Below, one piece after another: positions 26,608 to 35,182 of a stretch of DNA of 64,000 nt. The translations under genes were made by a program, and so were the position numbers. Under the pieces are notes generated by a model. It was not told where the DNA came from, searched no databases, and was given only the letters and a program-made list of their open reading frames with translations. This DNA is from Bacillota bacterium. GTDB taxonomy: Bacteria; Bacillota; Clostridia; Acetivibrionales; Acetivibrionaceae. The stretch covers positions 71,560 through 135,559 of the forward strand of contig JAEWSG010000203.1 in the NCBI GenBank assembly GCA_023398495.1, in the 5' to 3' direction. Each line of letters opens with the position of its first letter. Position 1 is the first letter of the stretch.

Positions 26608-26706
26608 AAACTTAACGCCTCCTTTCTACAAAATTCAAATATATTCAGTAATAATTTCTAAGTAATAAATTCGAGCAACTTTTTACTCAACCAGTTCTTT
26701 ATAGCA

Positions 26707-27117
26707 CTAGAATGGCAATTCATCATCTTCCTCTAGTGGATAAAATCCGTCTGATGGCTGAGCAGCCTGCTGACCTTGAGGTTTCGCAAAATCGTCAGTT
26801 CTTTTACTATCGGCAAAAAATGCTTCACTAGCAACAACTTCAGTTGTGTAGCGTTTTTTACCTTCATTATCATCCCAGGTCCTAACCTGAATTCTACCAA
26901 CAACTGCAACCTGCTGACCTTTTGTAAAATACTTTGAGCAAAATTCAGCCTGTTTGTCCCATGCTACGATAGGAATAAAATCAGCCTGTCTTTCCTCTCC
27001 CTGCTTTACAAAGCCCCTGTTAACTGCTAGTGTAAAGCTGCATACTGCTAAATTGTTGTTGGTGTATCTTAATTCAGGATCTTTTGTTAATCTTCCCATC
27101 AAAATAGCCTTGTTCAT
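26707..27117 (-). CDS. ssb: Single-stranded DNA-binding protein
   Basis: A 136-residue SSB. The OB-fold begins MNKAILMGRLTKDPELRYTN and continues with VCSFTLAVNRGFVKQGEERQ, ADFIPIVAWDKQAEFCSKYF and VAVVGRIQVRTWDDNEGKKR. A glutamine-rich linker leads to the acidic tip EEDDELPF, which binds partner enzymes. It lies 9 bp after rpsF, the usual Firmicute order. Confidence 0.97.
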   Translation of the reverse strand: MNKAILMGRLTKDPELRYTNNNLAVCSFTLAVNRGFVKQGEERQADFIPIVAWDKQAEFCSKYFTKGQQVAVVGRIQVRTWDDNEGKKRYTTEVVASEAFFADSKRTDDFAKPQGQQAAQPSDGFYPLEEDDELPF

Positions 27118-27126
27118 ATAACCACC

Positions 27127-27414
27127 TTAATTATCCTTTTTTATAATAATATCTTTAATAATTCCGTCGGTTATCTTATACACTCTTTCAAGTTCATGAG
27201 GGAAATTTGTTTCAGCACTGAAGTTTATTAACGTATAATATCCTTCATTGAAATCGTTTATAGGATATGCAAGTTTCCTTTTACCCCATTCTTCCATACT
27301 CTCAAACTGAGCTGAAGTCTCAATCAAAACCTTTATTTTTTCAACAATGGCTTTTGTATCCTCTTCATTTACTTCTGGACTAACGATAAAAATAGTTTCA
27401 TATTTATTTACCAT
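27127..27414 (-). CDS. rpsF: 30S ribosomal protein S6
   Basis: A 95-residue S6: MVNKYETIFIVSPEVNEEDT, SMEEWGKRKLAYPINDFNEG, YYTLINFSAETNFPHELERV. The frame stays open upstream, but the ATG at 27414 is the start because GGAGGTG precedes it and the family begins here. S6 and S18 form a dimer on 16S rRNA and can also bind their own leader. Confidence 0.97.
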   Translation of the reverse strand: MVNKYETIFIVSPEVNEEDTKAIVEKIKVLIETSAQFESMEEWGKRKLAYPINDFNEGYYTLINFSAETNFPHELERVYKITDGIIKDIIIKKDN

Positions 27415-27427
27415 AATTGATTCACCT

Positions 27428-27470
27428 CCTCCCGGACTAAGGCCCTGTTTCTCGAACAGAGCAAGGATTA
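27428..27470 (-). promoter_or_regulatory. rpsF leader hairpin, candidate S6:S18 autoregulatory site
   Basis: The transcript upstream of rpsF reads CTCTGTT-CGAGA-AACAGGG, a stem-loop, followed by a CCTTAGTCCGGGAGG segment that includes the ribosome site. S6:S18 complexes are known to bind such leaders through a CCG element next to a hairpin. The CCG and hairpin are present; the exact fold was not computed. Confidence 0.5.
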
Positions 27471-27479
27471 CAATCAAGT

Positions 27480-27508
27480 ATTCTAACACATTTCTTTATA
27501 TTTAACAA
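27480..27508 (-). promoter_or_regulatory. Sigma-A-type promoter of rpsF-ssb-rpsR
   Basis: On the minus strand TTGTTA (27508-27503) and TAGAAT (27485-27480) are separated by 17 nt, close to consensus. Transcription would begin just before the leader hairpin. Confidence 0.7.
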
Positions 27509-27892
27509 GTATATTTTTTACATTTTTTATTTTTTCTCTTGCCTGTCATTAAATTTTTACTGATGTCTTACAGCCATAACAGTGCACAAAGCCACTTCTA
27601 ATGTGTTTGAGTACATAACATTAATAAATTATTACAATTAGACAAATAGGTTTCCAAAAGCCTAAATATATGTTATTATATATATATATGCAAATTAATA
27701 AAATCAGATAACGTCTGATAGACATGTGTTAATCCAGTCAATCTATTAGTTACCATTTATTTTACCTGTATATCATTTACATGGCAATCTCCACTTTTGC
27801 CAGTGGTAGTTTACAGTAATTGATTAATTCAATAATTGCTGCATGGACTTTATTCCTACTAAACGTTACATCCTTAAGAAAGGGTGAAAAAA
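27509..27892. other. Divergent intergenic region between rpsF and the GGDEF gene
   Basis: This 384-bp AT-rich region includes a (TA)n tract near 27671-27690. I see no gene and no clear promoter for the GGDEF gene. No known riboswitch pattern was recognised. Confidence 0.4.
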
Positions 27893-29140
27893 GTGTTAAG
27901 AAAATCACCTGTTAAAAAAAACATAAATCCGTTTTTTCTCATAATAGTTTCGATAGTGTGCAGTATTGCTTTAGGACTGCCAACATATATGATTTTTGAT
28001 AAACAGCCATTTAAGGAATATATGGATGCAACTCAGTTTTCGACGGTATTTTCTGTGATTTTATATGTTATTATTTTTTTTATTTCAGGAATTCTTTTCA
28101 ATAAACTTTCCCAGCAACATTCACAGGATAGGGAATTAAAAAATTTCAAAAACTATACTGACTTACTTCACCGTGCAGCCTCAGAAATTGAGGTGTATGA
28201 AATTTTATACAATCATATCCGTAATATGCATCTTGGTAATCAGCTAACATTATTCTACAGAAGCGATAAGTCTTCTACCGAAGTTATGTGGCAAAGGATA
28301 ACAAACGAAAGAATGCCCTTATGTACAATGGAGCCAAGAAATTGTCCACTTATAAAATATGGACGCGAATGTAGCGTTAAGAATATATCTACAGATATAA
28401 CATGTGCATATCAGCTTACCGAACATAAATACGGTAGTTATATTTGTCTTCCTATAACTATTGGTAACCAGACACTAGGTATATTGCAGCTATATTCAAA
28501 ATCAAAATATTTCTTTAATGATGTAATAGTATCAAAGGTCAAATCATATTTAGAAGTAGCAAAGCCAATAATCAGCAGCAAACGTGCTATGCAGCAGCTT
28601 AATAAGAAAGCTTATACGGACAAGCTCACAAAGTTGTATAATAGGAATTTCCTTGAAGTATACCTTGAAAATCAAATAGAAGCTACAAACATATCTAAGG
28701 ATAATTTAAGTGTTATCATGATGGATATTGACCATTTCAAAAATGTAAATGATAAATATGGGCACACTGCCGGTGATGCTGTTTTAGTAGTTTTTGCACA
28801 GGTTATATTGAGGTGCATCAGAAAAACAGATCTTGTAGCCCGGTACGGCGGAGAAGAGTTTATTGCCATTTTGCCTGCTACTGATACGAAAACTGCTGTA
28901 GGTATTGCCGAACGTATAAGAGAAACAATCGCAACCGAATCAATGCCCAAAATGAATGATATTATAGTGCCTAGTATAACCTGCAGTCTCGGTGTTGCAA
29001 CATATCCTATTCATGCAGACAACAAAAACAATATTATAAAAGTTGCCGACATTGCCTTATATAAAGCAAAACAAGGCGGAAGAAACCGTGTGGAAATATA
29101 TAATAGCGATCTTGATATTAATATATTAGATAAAGAGTAA
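27893..29140 (+). CDS. Membrane-bound GAF-GGDEF diguanylate cyclase
   Basis: A 415-residue protein. Two membrane helices (FFLIIVSIVCSIALGLPTYM and FSVILYVIIFFISGILF) are followed by a GAF-like domain (about residues 95-220, with cysteines in CTMEPRNCPLIKYGRECSVK and CAYQ). The GGDEF domain has LTKLYNRNFLEVYL, MMDIDHFKNVNDKYGHTAGD and RYGGEEFIAILPAT. RKTD lies five residues before GGEEF, a complete inhibitory I-site. It makes cyclic di-GMP and is probably feedback-limited. GTG 27893 is preferred because AAGGGTG lies 6 nt before it. Confidence 0.9.
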   Translation: MLRKSPVKKNINPFFLIIVSIVCSIALGLPTYMIFDKQPFKEYMDATQFSTVFSVILYVIIFFISGILFNKLSQQHSQDRELKNFKNYTDLLHRAASEIEVYEILYNHIRNMHLGNQLTLFYRSDKSSTEVMWQRITNERMPLCTMEPRNCPLIKYGRECSVKNISTDITCAYQLTEHKYGSYICLPITIGNQTLGILQLYSKSKYFFNDVIVSKVKSYLEVAKPIISSKRAMQQLNKKAYTDKLTKLYNRNFLEVYLENQIEATNISKDNLSVIMMDIDHFKNVNDKYGHTAGDAVLVVFAQVILRCIRKTDLVARYGGEEFIAILPATDTKTAVGIAERIRETIATESMPKMNDIIVPSITCSLGVATYPIHADNKNNIIKVADIALYKAKQGGRNRVEIYNSDLDINILDKE

Positions 29141-29166
29141 AAGGAGGCATATAGCCTCTTTTTTTT
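29141..29166 (+). terminator. Terminator of the GGDEF gene
   Basis: A small hairpin GAGGC-ATATA-GCCTC directly after the stop is followed by eight T residues. Confidence 0.8.
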
Positions 29167-29234
29167 GCGTTTATATTTCAAGTCCCCACACAAAAACAAT
29201 CTTCTAATAAATATAATGAGAATAAATGCTTATA

Positions 29235-29338
29235 CTATATTGAACGCGATAAAGATTTTGCATCGTGCTTCAAATTCCTTAATAAAATATCACGAAAATC
29301 AAATTTTCCTATGTATAATCATTTTCGTGATTTATATA
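29235..29338. repeat. 104-bp dispersed palindromic repeat, copy A
   Basis: The element begins CTATATTGAACGCGATAAAG and ends TTTTCGTGATTTATATA. Two hairpins fit: TTGAA...TTCAA, and ATCACGAAAAT...ATTTTCGTGAT. Nearly identical copies lie at 43077-43180 and, inverted, at 55126-55228. It lies in the leader of glgB, so the long upstream extension of the glgB frame is not coding. Confidence 0.85.
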
Positions 29339-29374
29339 AATATATTACTACATGAAAAAGAGGTATATACGATA

Positions 29375-31579
29375 ATGAAAACAACAGCAAGTCCAGAAGA
29401 GATCTATAAGATTATAAACGCTGAGCATGCAGATCCATTTAGTATTCTTGGCATTCACAAACTTGACCATGAAAATGCTATAGTAATAAGAACCTTTTTA
29501 CCGGATGCAAAAAAAGCAAATGTAATTGAAGCTGTGAGCAATATCAGATACGGTATGAATGTAGTTGACGATAGTGGTTTCTTTGAGGTAGTCTTGCATG
29601 AAAAAAGTGACTTTTTCAAATATACACTAGAAGCTGTCTATGAAAATGGTACCACCATTGTAATTAACGATCCGTACAGTTATTTGCCCATTATTTCTGA
29701 CTACGATCTACATCTGTTTAATGAAGGAAGTCATCATAGAATATATGAGAAAATGGGATGCCATCTTATGACAATTGACGGAATTGAAGGTGCCTTCTTT
29801 TCTGTTTGGGCACCCTGTGCAAAACGGGTCAGTGTTGTAGGAAATTTTAACCAATGGGATGGACGTCGTCATCCTATGAGATTTAGGGGTGCTTCAGGTG
29901 TATGGGAATTATTTATACCCGGATTGAAACAGGGTGAATTATATAAATTTGAGATAAAAACCCCTCATAACGATTTGTATATTAAGGCCGATCCCTATGC
30001 TTTCTATTCTGAATTAAGACCTGCTACAGCTTCAATTGCTTATAAACTTGACGAATATACCTGGAATGACCAAAACTGGATCCACGAAAGGGATAACAGC
30101 AATTCCCTTGAGAAACCCATTTCAATCTACGAAGTACACTTAGGTTCATGGCAAAGGGCATCAAACGAGGAAAATGGTTTCTATACATACAGGGAAATAG
30201 CTGACAGTCTTGTGGACTATGTAAGATACATGGGTTATACTCATATTGAGCTGCTTCCTGTTTCAGAACACCCTTACGATGGTTCATGGGGATATCAGAT
30301 CACCGGCTTTTATGCCGCTACCAGCAGATATGGTGAACCAAAAGATTTTATGTACCTTATAGACAAATGTCACCAAAATGGTATCGGTGTAATAATGGAC
30401 TGGGTCCCTGCCCACTTTCCCAAAGACGGTCATGGCCTTGCAAGATTTGATGGCACAGCTCTTTATGAGCATTATGATATGAAACAGGGAGAACACCCTG
30501 ATTGGGGAACTCATATTTTTAATTTTGGCAGGTTGGAGGTTAAAAACTTTTTGATATCCAATGCCATGTTCTGGTTTGATAAATATCACATAGACGGATT
30601 AAGGGTAGATGCAGTGGCCTCAATGCTATATCTGGATTATGGCAAAAAAGAGGGCGAATGGGTTCCCAACCTTTGGGGCGGGAAAGAAAATGTTGATGCT
30701 ATAGAATTTATGAGACACTTAAATACCGTAGTTTACAAATATCACCCGGGAGTCATGATGATTGCAGAAGAATCAACCTCTTGGGCACTAACGACTAAAC
30801 CACCTTATGTAGGCGGCCTAGGCTACAAATACAAATGGAATATGGGATGGATGAATGATTTTCTGAGATACATGAGTATGGACTCGTTATACCGAAAACA
30901 TCACCAGAATTTATTGACGTTTTCCTCTATGTACTGCTGTACTGAAAATTTTATTCTGGTTCTTTCTCATGATGAAGTTGTACACGGCAAATGTTCAATG
31001 CTCAGTAAAATGCCGGGAGATTACTGGCAGAAGTTTGCCGGGCTAAGGGCAAGTTATGGTTATCTTTACGGTCATCCTGGGAAGAAACTACTGTTTATGG
31101 GAGGAGAATTCGGACAGTTCATTGAATGGAATTTCAAGCAAAGTCTTGACTGGCACCTGCTTGACTATGATATGCACAAAAAAATGCAGGACTATGTTCG
31201 TGACTTAAATCATTTCTATAAAAATGAAGAAGCGTTGTACGAAGTTGACTTCAGTTACGATGGTTTCGAGTGGATAGATTGTAAAGATACCGAACACAGC
31301 ATAATTTCCTTCATGAGGAAAGGTAGGGACTGGAGAGATTCTCTGATATTTGTCTGCAATTTTACACCAGCTGCACATGAAAAATATCGTTTAGGTGCTC
31401 CTTTTGATACATTTTATGATGAAGTATTCAACAGCGACTTGGAAAAATATGGCGGAAGCAATGTGGGGAATTTTGACGGAGTACAGGCACAAAAGGAAGG
31501 CATACACGAAAAACCTTACTCAGTGGTACTTAAGATTCCACCACTTTCAACAATAATTTTACGTCCGAGATTAAAATAA
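29375..31579 (+). CDS. glgB: 1,4-alpha-glucan branching enzyme
   Basis: A 734-residue GH13 enzyme. Residues about 1-100 are the N-terminal branching module (HADPFSILGIHKL), and about 130-230 the CBM48 (FFSVWAPCAKRVSVVGNFNQ). The catalytic barrel shows GYTHIELLPVSEHPYDGSWG, GVIMDWVPAHFPKDGHGLAR, IDGLRVDAVASMLYLDY with the nucleophile Asp, MMIAEESTSW with the acid Glu, and LSHDEVVHGK. It forms alpha-1,6 branches in glycogen, and with galU and others suggests carbon storage. The ATG at 29375 is the start: AGAGG precedes it and upstream sequence is a repeat. Confidence 0.97.
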   Translation: MKTTASPEEIYKIINAEHADPFSILGIHKLDHENAIVIRTFLPDAKKANVIEAVSNIRYGMNVVDDSGFFEVVLHEKSDFFKYTLEAVYENGTTIVINDPYSYLPIISDYDLHLFNEGSHHRIYEKMGCHLMTIDGIEGAFFSVWAPCAKRVSVVGNFNQWDGRRHPMRFRGASGVWELFIPGLKQGELYKFEIKTPHNDLYIKADPYAFYSELRPATASIAYKLDEYTWNDQNWIHERDNSNSLEKPISIYEVHLGSWQRASNEENGFYTYREIADSLVDYVRYMGYTHIELLPVSEHPYDGSWGYQITGFYAATSRYGEPKDFMYLIDKCHQNGIGVIMDWVPAHFPKDGHGLARFDGTALYEHYDMKQGEHPDWGTHIFNFGRLEVKNFLISNAMFWFDKYHIDGLRVDAVASMLYLDYGKKEGEWVPNLWGGKENVDAIEFMRHLNTVVYKYHPGVMMIAEESTSWALTTKPPYVGGLGYKYKWNMGWMNDFLRYMSMDSLYRKHHQNLLTFSSMYCCTENFILVLSHDEVVHGKCSMLSKMPGDYWQKFAGLRASYGYLYGHPGKKLLFMGGEFGQFIEWNFKQSLDWHLLDYDMHKKMQDYVRDLNHFYKNEEALYEVDFSYDGFEWIDCKDTEHSIISFMRKGRDWRDSLIFVCNFTPAAHEKYRLGAPFDTFYDEVFNSDLEKYGGSNVGNFDGVQAQKEGIHEKPYSVVLKIPPLSTIILRPRLK

Positions 31580-31588
31580 ACAAGCTAC

Positions 31589-31622
31589 AAAAACCACCCT
31601 AAATCCTACAAGGGTGGTTTTT
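31589..31622. terminator. Bidirectional terminator between glgB and rsgI
   Basis: AAAACCACCCT and AGGGTGGTTTT pair around a 10-nt loop. T-tracts lie at both ends, so it can serve glgB on plus and rsgI on minus. Confidence 0.88.
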
Positions 31623-31628
31623 AACTAC

Positions 31629-32792
31629 TCAGTTAATTTTACCTTTTGGTAAATTGCGTTTGACCCTACCGTCATTATTATCTTTCCATTTACTCTCGTT
31701 GCTTTCCTTCTCAACTTTCGGTGTGCTAACGTTCTCTTTCTGATACTTCTGATTTGGCTTCTTATATTCGTTTTCTTTGTTATTCCAATCTTTCTTGTCT
31801 TTGCCTTGAATGTGTGAGCTTTCTTCGTTCTTTTGTATTTCATTCTTTTTCACTGCTTCTGTCTGTTCAACCGTTGCCTTCTTCTTATCTGTTCCTGAGT
31901 CTGGATTAATTTCTTTGCCGTTATTTTTATTCTCATTTTTATCCTTTATGTTCTCATCAGGTTTATCAGCATTATTATTATCCTTTTTATGTTGAATCTT
32001 ATCATTCTCCTTGTTCTTTTCATTATCCTTATTAATCTTTGATTTAGTATCTTCCTTTTTAATACTCTTTTTTGTCTCATTTATTGATGCTACAATTTCT
32101 TTAACTTTCTTATCCTTATATTCTTTAACTTCTACCTCAGGCTTAACTTCCTTCAGCTTTTCAATAAGTACCAATTTCCCAGGCGAAATGCCCAACTCTT
32201 TAGCAACATCTCGTTTATCGAGAGTTGTCTCCTCTGCAAGAATTTCCGATTGCACTTTTCCTTGTTCTAAAGTGATATTTGCTTTATTCACCAACTCTTC
32301 TTTAATGTTTGTAACCTTTGTATTATCCTTTCCGGATACTGTTATTATTACTGCATTGTCAGAACTCTCCCCTAAAAATCCTTCTTCTACTGCTTCCTCG
32401 ATACAATTTACAACAGCTTCGTCTATTTTTAAATTTTTAAGCGATTTATGCTTTAATAAAACCTCACCATCAGTATTAATCCCTTTTACCTCTAAAACCC
32501 TGTTAAAGATATTCACCGAAAATTCCAAACTAGGATTAATATCTACATTTACATAGTTGTAGGGGGTGTTATAGGCATATGCTCCCACACTTACTCCACA
32601 GACTAATACAAAAGCGGCGGCAATTGAGGCTACCTTTGAAAAAGTTTTTAAGTCAAAGTTTAAAACCTTTGGTTCAACATCCACTTCATGACCTATGCGA
32701 TAATTTAATCTATTTTTAACTTTTACGAAGCTGCCGTTTTTATCAAGTACTACGGCGTATTTGTTGTTTTGTTCAACCACTATTCCCTTCAT
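31629..32792 (-). CDS. rsgI: Anti-sigma factor RsgI-like with charged low-complexity ectodomain
   Basis: A 387-residue protein. The cytoplasmic anti-sigma domain (MKGIVVEQNNKYAVVLDKNG) precedes one membrane helix (VASIAAAFVLVCGVSVGAYA, residues about 54-73). The extracellular part begins YNYVNVDINPSLEFSVNIFN; in related RsgI proteins the Asn-Pro bond in this motif undergoes self-cleavage needed for signalling, and both residues are present. From about residue 200 to the end the sequence is K/E/N/D-rich low complexity with no carbohydrate-binding module. So the input is unclear: it may be attached to peptidoglycan or sense general wall stress. It lies 4 bp downstream of sigI. Confidence 0.88.
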   Translation of the reverse strand: MKGIVVEQNNKYAVVLDKNGSFVKVKNRLNYRIGHEVDVEPKVLNFDLKTFSKVASIAAAFVLVCGVSVGAYAYNTPYNYVNVDINPSLEFSVNIFNRVLEVKGINTDGEVLLKHKSLKNLKIDEAVVNCIEEAVEEGFLGESSDNAVIITVSGKDNTKVTNIKEELVNKANITLEQGKVQSEILAEETTLDKRDVAKELGISPGKLVLIEKLKEVKPEVEVKEYKDKKVKEIVASINETKKSIKKEDTKSKINKDNEKNKENDKIQHKKDNNNADKPDENIKDKNENKNNGKEINPDSGTDKKKATVEQTEAVKKNEIQKNEESSHIQGKDKKDWNNKENEYKKPNQKYQKENVSTPKVEKESNESKWKDNNDGRVKRNLPKGKIN

Positions 32793-32796
32793 TATT

Positions 32797-33501
32797 TCAC
32801 CCCCAACTTATATAATCCTTAATAAATTCATAATCACCAGTGCATATTATGAATACCGCTAATATATATTTTCGTCCTCTATCTATCTTTTTTCGGGGTA
32901 TCTTAAGAGTTTTTTCAATTTCAATAATTGGCAAGGTTTTTTTGCTTTTTATCTGTTTTACAAGGTTTTGTTGTGACAATATAAATTTTATGATCTCCGA
33001 GTAAATCTGCCTGGTTTTAGCATGTTTTGGGGATACTTCCGACAACTCGGAAAATGATATTCCCCACTCATCAAGCTCTTTCTTTAACTGTTCTATTTCA
33101 AGCCTTCTGTATTCGCTGATTTCTTCCTTTGTGTATTCATCAAGTGACTTCCCGATAGTCAGATCATGCTCTTCCTCTTCATCCTCATTATAATACTGAT
33201 TTAAAAGAATTGCTTTGTTGTGCTTGCTTTCCTTTCGGTAATAATCAATTATTCGCCTTTTAATAACGTTTTGTGCAAAGGAAAGAAAACTACCCCTTGA
33301 ACTGTCAAATGCTTTTATTGCCTCTGCAAAAGCCATTAGAGCAATACTCAGTTCATCATCATGCCCATAAACAACAAAACGTCCCACAGTCTTTTCTACA
33401 CATGAAGCTATAAAAGGCTTATACTCTTCAATAAACTCATTAATTCTGTATTCATCATTCCTGATACTTTCAACTCTCTCATTGATAGTAACTGAATGCA
33501 T
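32797..33501 (-). CDS. sigI: RNA polymerase sigma factor SigI
   Basis: A 234-residue SigI. Region 2 is ESIRNDEYRINEFIEEYKPF, DDELSIALMAFAEAIKAFDS and GSFLSFAQNVIKRRIIDYYR; the C-terminal domain has SELSEVSPKHAKTRQI and LPIIEIEKTLKIPRKKIDRG, the helix-turn-helix. The ATG has a GGGGGTAGGA site. With rsgI it forms the sigma/anti-sigma pair which in cellulolytic clostridia controls extracellular polysaccharide-degrading genes. Confidence 0.95.
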   Translation of the reverse strand: MHSVTINERVESIRNDEYRINEFIEEYKPFIASCVEKTVGRFVVYGHDDELSIALMAFAEAIKAFDSSRGSFLSFAQNVIKRRIIDYYRKESKHNKAILLNQYYNEDEEEEHDLTIGKSLDEYTKEEISEYRRLEIEQLKKELDEWGISFSELSEVSPKHAKTRQIYSEIIKFILSQQNLVKQIKSKKTLPIIEIEKTLKIPRKKIDRGRKYILAVFIICTGDYEFIKDYISWG

Positions 33502-33545
33502 TTCCTACCCCCAGCTAAACATAATTTTTATAAAAGCATACTTAT

Positions 33546-33573
33546 ATTATAACATATCGCAGCCAAGCTACAA
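33546..33573 (-). promoter_or_regulatory. Sigma-A-like promoter upstream of sigI
   Basis: On the minus strand TTGTAG (33573-33568) and TATAAT (33551-33546) are 16 nt apart, about 45 bp before the sigI start. No SigI-type CCCCC/CGAA promoter was found nearby, but I could not scan exhaustively. Confidence 0.5.
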
Positions 33574-33726
33574 ATAACCCCATTATCCAATGCATACCAT
33601 TTTAGCAAACGGACACTGATTTTTAGATATTTGTTATCAATAATATCGGAAGAAAATACGACCTATTAACAAATACATTTTTTATATACGTGTGTAAATA
33701 ACCGGAAATTACTGACAAGCTGTTTC

Positions 33727-33755
33727 TTTACATATTTAAGCATGTATGTTATAAT
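33727..33755 (+). promoter_or_regulatory. Sigma-A-type promoter of the DUF368 gene
   Basis: TTTACA (33727-33732) and a perfect TATAAT (33750-33755) are 17 nt apart, upstream of the DUF368 gene. Together with the sigI promoter it accounts for the 325-bp divergent gap. Confidence 0.75.
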
Positions 33756-33826
33756 AACTCGACGTGAGATACAAAAAAAAATAAAAGGAGAATGATACAT
33801 CGTTTTTGGGGGTGTATTTCTTTACC

Positions 33827-34696
33827 ATGAAACAAGAAAAAAAATCGCATTCTACTCTGATGGTTATGTTAAAAGGCTTTATTATCGGTTCATCAATGAG
33901 CGTACCGGGAGTAAGCGGCGGAACCATGGCAATTCTTTTAGGCATATATGATAAATTAATAAGCTCAGTAAGTCATTTCACAAAAGATTTAAAGGGAAAT
34001 ATCATATTTTTTATCAAATTCTGTATGGGTGCAGGAATAGGTATTTTTACACTTTCCAAAGTGATTAATTGGCTGTTAGTAAAAGTTCCTTTACCGGTTT
34101 CATTTTTCTTTCTAGGAGCCGTTATCGGGGGTGTTCCTGCTTTATACAAGAAAGTTAAGACAAAGGATTCAAATATAACAGTTTCTTCCATAATTTATTT
34201 CCTTTTGGGACTGGGAATTGTTATTTCAATTGGCTTTATTCCCACAGGAACAATTAGTGTTACATCTGGTTCAGGACCAGTACATTATCTGATGTTATTG
34301 GTTACGGGTATAATTATTGCATTGGCTTTAGTGCTTCCAGGCATCAGTACTTCACATATGTTACTGGTTCTTGGTATGTATGATTCAATGCTTTTGGCCA
34401 TAGAAAATTATGACTTTGTATATTTAGGAATAATAGGAATTGTTACTGTAATCGGAATTTTCTTAACAACAAGACCTATCGAATGGACTATGAATAAGTT
34501 TCCACGTCAGACCTATTGCGTTGTCATTGGTTTTGTTTTAGGTTCTACTTATGAGATATTCCAAGACAAGATTATACCTGCAATTCCTGCTGATGCTAAC
34601 TATACTTGGTGGATTCTATCGGCAATTGTTTCCGTCATTGCTTTTGCACTTGGAGTTAGCGCTATAATGTCATTGTCTAGATATTCAAATGACTAA
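33827..34696 (+). CDS. DUF368 membrane protein (undecaprenyl phosphate carrier family)
   Basis: A 289-residue, very hydrophobic protein with 8 or so membrane segments. The two inverted family repeats are visible: KGFIIGSSMSVPGVSGGTMA and IIALALVLPGISTSHMLLVL. DUF368 proteins, including PopT, have been identified as C55-P flippases that recycle the cell-wall lipid carrier. The ATG at 33827 follows GGGGGTG by 12 nt; a TTG at 33806 is the alternative start. Confidence 0.88.
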   Translation: MKQEKKSHSTLMVMLKGFIIGSSMSVPGVSGGTMAILLGIYDKLISSVSHFTKDLKGNIIFFIKFCMGAGIGIFTLSKVINWLLVKVPLPVSFFFLGAVIGGVPALYKKVKTKDSNITVSSIIYFLLGLGIVISIGFIPTGTISVTSGSGPVHYLMLLVTGIIIALALVLPGISTSHMLLVLGMYDSMLLAIENYDFVYLGIIGIVTVIGIFLTTRPIEWTMNKFPRQTYCVVIGFVLGSTYEIFQDKIIPAIPADANYTWWILSAIVSVIAFALGVSAIMSLSRYSND

Positions 34697-34766
34697 TAAA
34701 GCTGAAAATAAAGATTTTTAGCAAATCCCTCAAGTATTTACGATAAACCAATAAATTATATTTCAA

Positions 34767-34801
34767 AAAATAGTGTCTGACTAAAAATCAGGCACTATTT
34801 T
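34767..34801. terminator. Bidirectional terminator between the DUF368 gene and the ilv-leu operon
   Basis: AAAATAGTGTCTGA and TCAGGCACTATTTT pair with one mismatch around a 7-nt loop, with T-rich runs on each strand. Confidence 0.82.
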
Positions 34802-34902
34802 ATCTCTTGTACATTCAATTTCATCAGCATTATTTCAAAGTTTTTTACAACCTGCATCCTATAGTTCTCTTTAAAATTTGATCTCAAGTTCCCGGCATGC
34901 CC

Positions 34903-35160
34903 TCACTCAATTTTAATCTCTAACCGATCAAACTTTACATCCTCTATAAATTGATCCTTTGTAAAAGATGTCCTTCGGTATCTGGCAAACTCAGTAGTAT
35001 TCCTTTTAAGCCATAAAGGCACAGAAATGTCCAACTCCTTGCACAATGCAATAAAATTATCTTCCAACAGATCTCTGAAAGAAATACTGCTATTTTCGTT
35101 GTTAATCAATTTTTCGCTTATAATAACTGTACCCTTTATTAGTTTCCCAATTATTTTCAA
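34903..35160 (-). CDS. Unknown small protein at the end of the ilv-leu-cimA operon
   Basis: An 85-residue protein I do not recognise. It begins KIIGKLIKGTVIISEKLINN and ends KDQFIEDVKFDRLEIKIE. The central part (FRDLLEDNFIALCKELDISV, LWLKRNTTEFARYRRTSFTK) is helical with aromatic residues and no signal peptide. The TTG start has GGAAGAG before it and lies 22 bp after cimA, so it is probably co-transcribed. It could be a regulator or accessory factor of amino acid synthesis, but nothing shows this directly. Confidence 0.72.
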   Translation of the reverse strand: MKIIGKLIKGTVIISEKLINNENSSISFRDLLEDNFIALCKELDISVPLWLKRNTTEFARYRRTSFTKDQFIEDVKFDRLEIKIE

Positions 35161-35182
35161 ATTGCTCTTCCTTTTTCTAAAA

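Noticed and set aside
27415..27489. Longer version of S6
   Set aside because: The extra residues lie in the leader hairpin and the ribosome site is before the ATG at 27414.
29165..29374. N-terminal extension of glgB
   Set aside because: It covers a dispersed repeat and a terminator T-tract; the enzyme family begins at the ATG at 29375.
31625..31843. Basic 72-residue minus-strand frame resembling a ribosomal protein
   Set aside because: It lies in another frame of the lysine-rich end of rsgI; the composition follows from the AAA-rich codons and there is no ribosome site.
33792..33830. 12-codon leader peptide whose stop overlaps the DUF368 ATG
   Set aside because: AAGGAG is only 1 nt from its ATG, too close for initiation, although the ATGA overlap is neat.
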